In this document: in pieces, positions 6,465 through 7,223 of the stretch
Layout: every line of letters starts with the position of its first letter
How positions within the stretch are numbered: position 1 is the first letter of the stretch
Assembly (NCBI GenBank): GCA_017940105.1
Contig: JAGAZG010000159.1
Location: 1 to 7,223 of the forward strand
Length of the DNA stretch: 7,223 nt
Reading direction: 5' to 3'
DNA from: Mailhella sp.
Lineage (GTDB): Bacteria > Desulfobacterota > Desulfovibrionia > Desulfovibrionales > Desulfovibrionaceae
Position numbers and translations under genes: made by a program
The notes under the pieces: generated by a model
Told to the model about the DNA's origin: nothing
Seen by the model: only the letters and a program-made list of their open reading frames with translations
The model's database searches: none

Positions 6465-7223
6465 ATCAGCAGACTGCACCACAGGGTTAAACGCCGCTGC
6501 GCGGCATTGACACAGCAACAGCACTCCGGCGACGGCTATGAACGCCATGCCGCCACAGATGACATACGCCATGCCCCAGGCATTGATGAACACGCCGCAG
6601 AAAGAGGTGCCCGCCATGCATCCGATGTTTGCCGCAGTAAGAAAAAGGCCATTGGCAAAGTCAGGAGCTTCAGGCGCGGCATGGAATATCCAGTATTGGT
6701 TGATATTGGCATTGATGCCGCCAAGAATTCCCCAGATCACTATCAACATCGCTGCGACAAGCCAGACGCCGCTCCCCGCAAACAGCAATAGATATACGGA
6801 TACCAGCCCAAGGGGAAAGGCAAGGACTGTAGCCTGCGGCCGGCTTGCAAGCAGCTGCCCGGCAAGGATGCTCCCTAAAATATTGCACGCGCCGTATGCG
6901 AAAAGCAAGCTGCTGACGAGAGAGGAAGAAAGACCTGCAACGCTGGACAGGTAGTCAGCCATGTAGTTGAAAACGCCGTAAACTGAGCCGTTGAGAAAAA
7001 TGACGGCCAGTATTGATGACCAGAGCACAGGCTTTTTGAGAACCCTCAGCTGACTGCCATAGGTAAGGCGTTTTTTAACGGGCATTGACGGCATGAAGAA
7101 AAACGTCGCCAGCATTGTTATTAATGTCACCAGGGCAAAGAAAGCCATGGCTGCCTGAAGTGAAATATTCTCAGCCAAAAAATTGCTCACGGGAACTCCG
7201 GCAACCATTCCCGCGGCAACGCC
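6453..7223 (-). CDS. MFS transporter, DHA1 family, C-terminal portion (5'-partial)
   Basis: This is the second half of an inner-membrane major facilitator superfamily transporter, most like the 12-helix DHA1 drug or sugar-efflux group (AraJ/NepI/YdhP type). The frame is open to the right edge: codons before the ATG at 7208 read GVAAG, continuing into MVAGVPVSNFLA, which matches the motif C region at the end of TM5 (G-rich with GVP). The 7208 ATG is therefore an internal Met and the gene starts outside the window. Counting from it, helices lie at about 14-38 (TM6), 60-84, 92-120, 125-147, 148-172, 182-207 and 212-238 (TM7-12). The basic loop at 39-59, with VKKR, is the central cytoplasmic loop. 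NGLFLTAANIG in TM11 is typical of the group. The stop TGA is followed by 240 bp to the next start on the same strand. The substrate cannot be predicted. Confidence 0.88.
   Translation of the reverse strand, partial: GVAAGMVAGVPVSNFLAENISLQAAMAFFALVTLITMLATFFFMPSMPVKKRLTYGSQLRVLKKPVLWSSILAVIFLNGSVYGVFNYMADYLSSVAGLSSSLVSSLLFAYGACNILGSILAGQLLASRPQATVLAFPLGLVSVYLLLFAGSGVWLVAAMLIVIWGILGGINANINQYWIFHAAPEAPDFANGLFLTAANIGCMAGTSFCGVFINAWGMAYVICGGMAFIAVAGVLLLCQCRAAAFNPVVQSADARP

Overview
The window holds three protein genes and no RNA gene, CRISPR array or insertion sequence that I can see. It looks like chromosomal DNA of a Gram-negative bacterium of medium G+C. The promoter matches the sigma-70 consensus, the ribosome site is a full Shine-Dalgarno, and the long coding regions run mostly at about 50-65% G+C. 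The genus cannot be fixed from the sequence. A gut or host-associated Desulfovibrio/Bilophila-type organism is only a weak guess.

Layout: (1) On the + strand, from the left edge to 2566, a two-domain enzyme joins a GT-A (family 2) glycosyltransferase to a CDP-glycerol glycerophosphotransferase (TagF-like) domain. It probably helps build a phosphoglycerol-decorated or phosphoglycerol-linked surface polysaccharide. Its 5' end lies outside the window. (2) On the - strand, 6212 to 2607, a 1201-residue protein converges on the first gene. It has about 640 unassigned, mainly helical residues, then a divergent ABC1/UbiB/COQ8 kinase-like domain, then a helical tail. It stands alone behind a near-consensus promoter whose predicted start of transcription fixes the translation start at 6212. 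(3) On the - strand, from the right edge to 6453, is the C-terminal part (TM5 tail to TM12) of a DHA1-type major facilitator transporter. It ends in a perfect 10-bp RNA hairpin that overlaps its stop codon.

The three genes do not form an obvious pathway. The transporter is upstream of the kinase-like gene on the same strand but is separated from it by 240 bp holding a hairpin and a dedicated promoter, so the kinase-like gene is probably its own transcription unit. The glycosyltransferase and kinase-like genes end tail to tail with 40 bp between them.

The item most worth following is the kinase-like giant. It keeps the catalytic Lys, HGDxHxxN and DFG signatures but departs from the UbiB hallmarks at two autoinhibitory elements: KxGQ reads KMLQ, and the first Ala of the Ala-rich loop is Gly. 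It also carries a very large extra N-terminal region and shows no membrane anchor. A second notable signal is a sharply bounded block of about 300 bp at 24% G+C inside the glycosyltransferase domain, which suggests mosaic exchange of the acceptor-specificity region.
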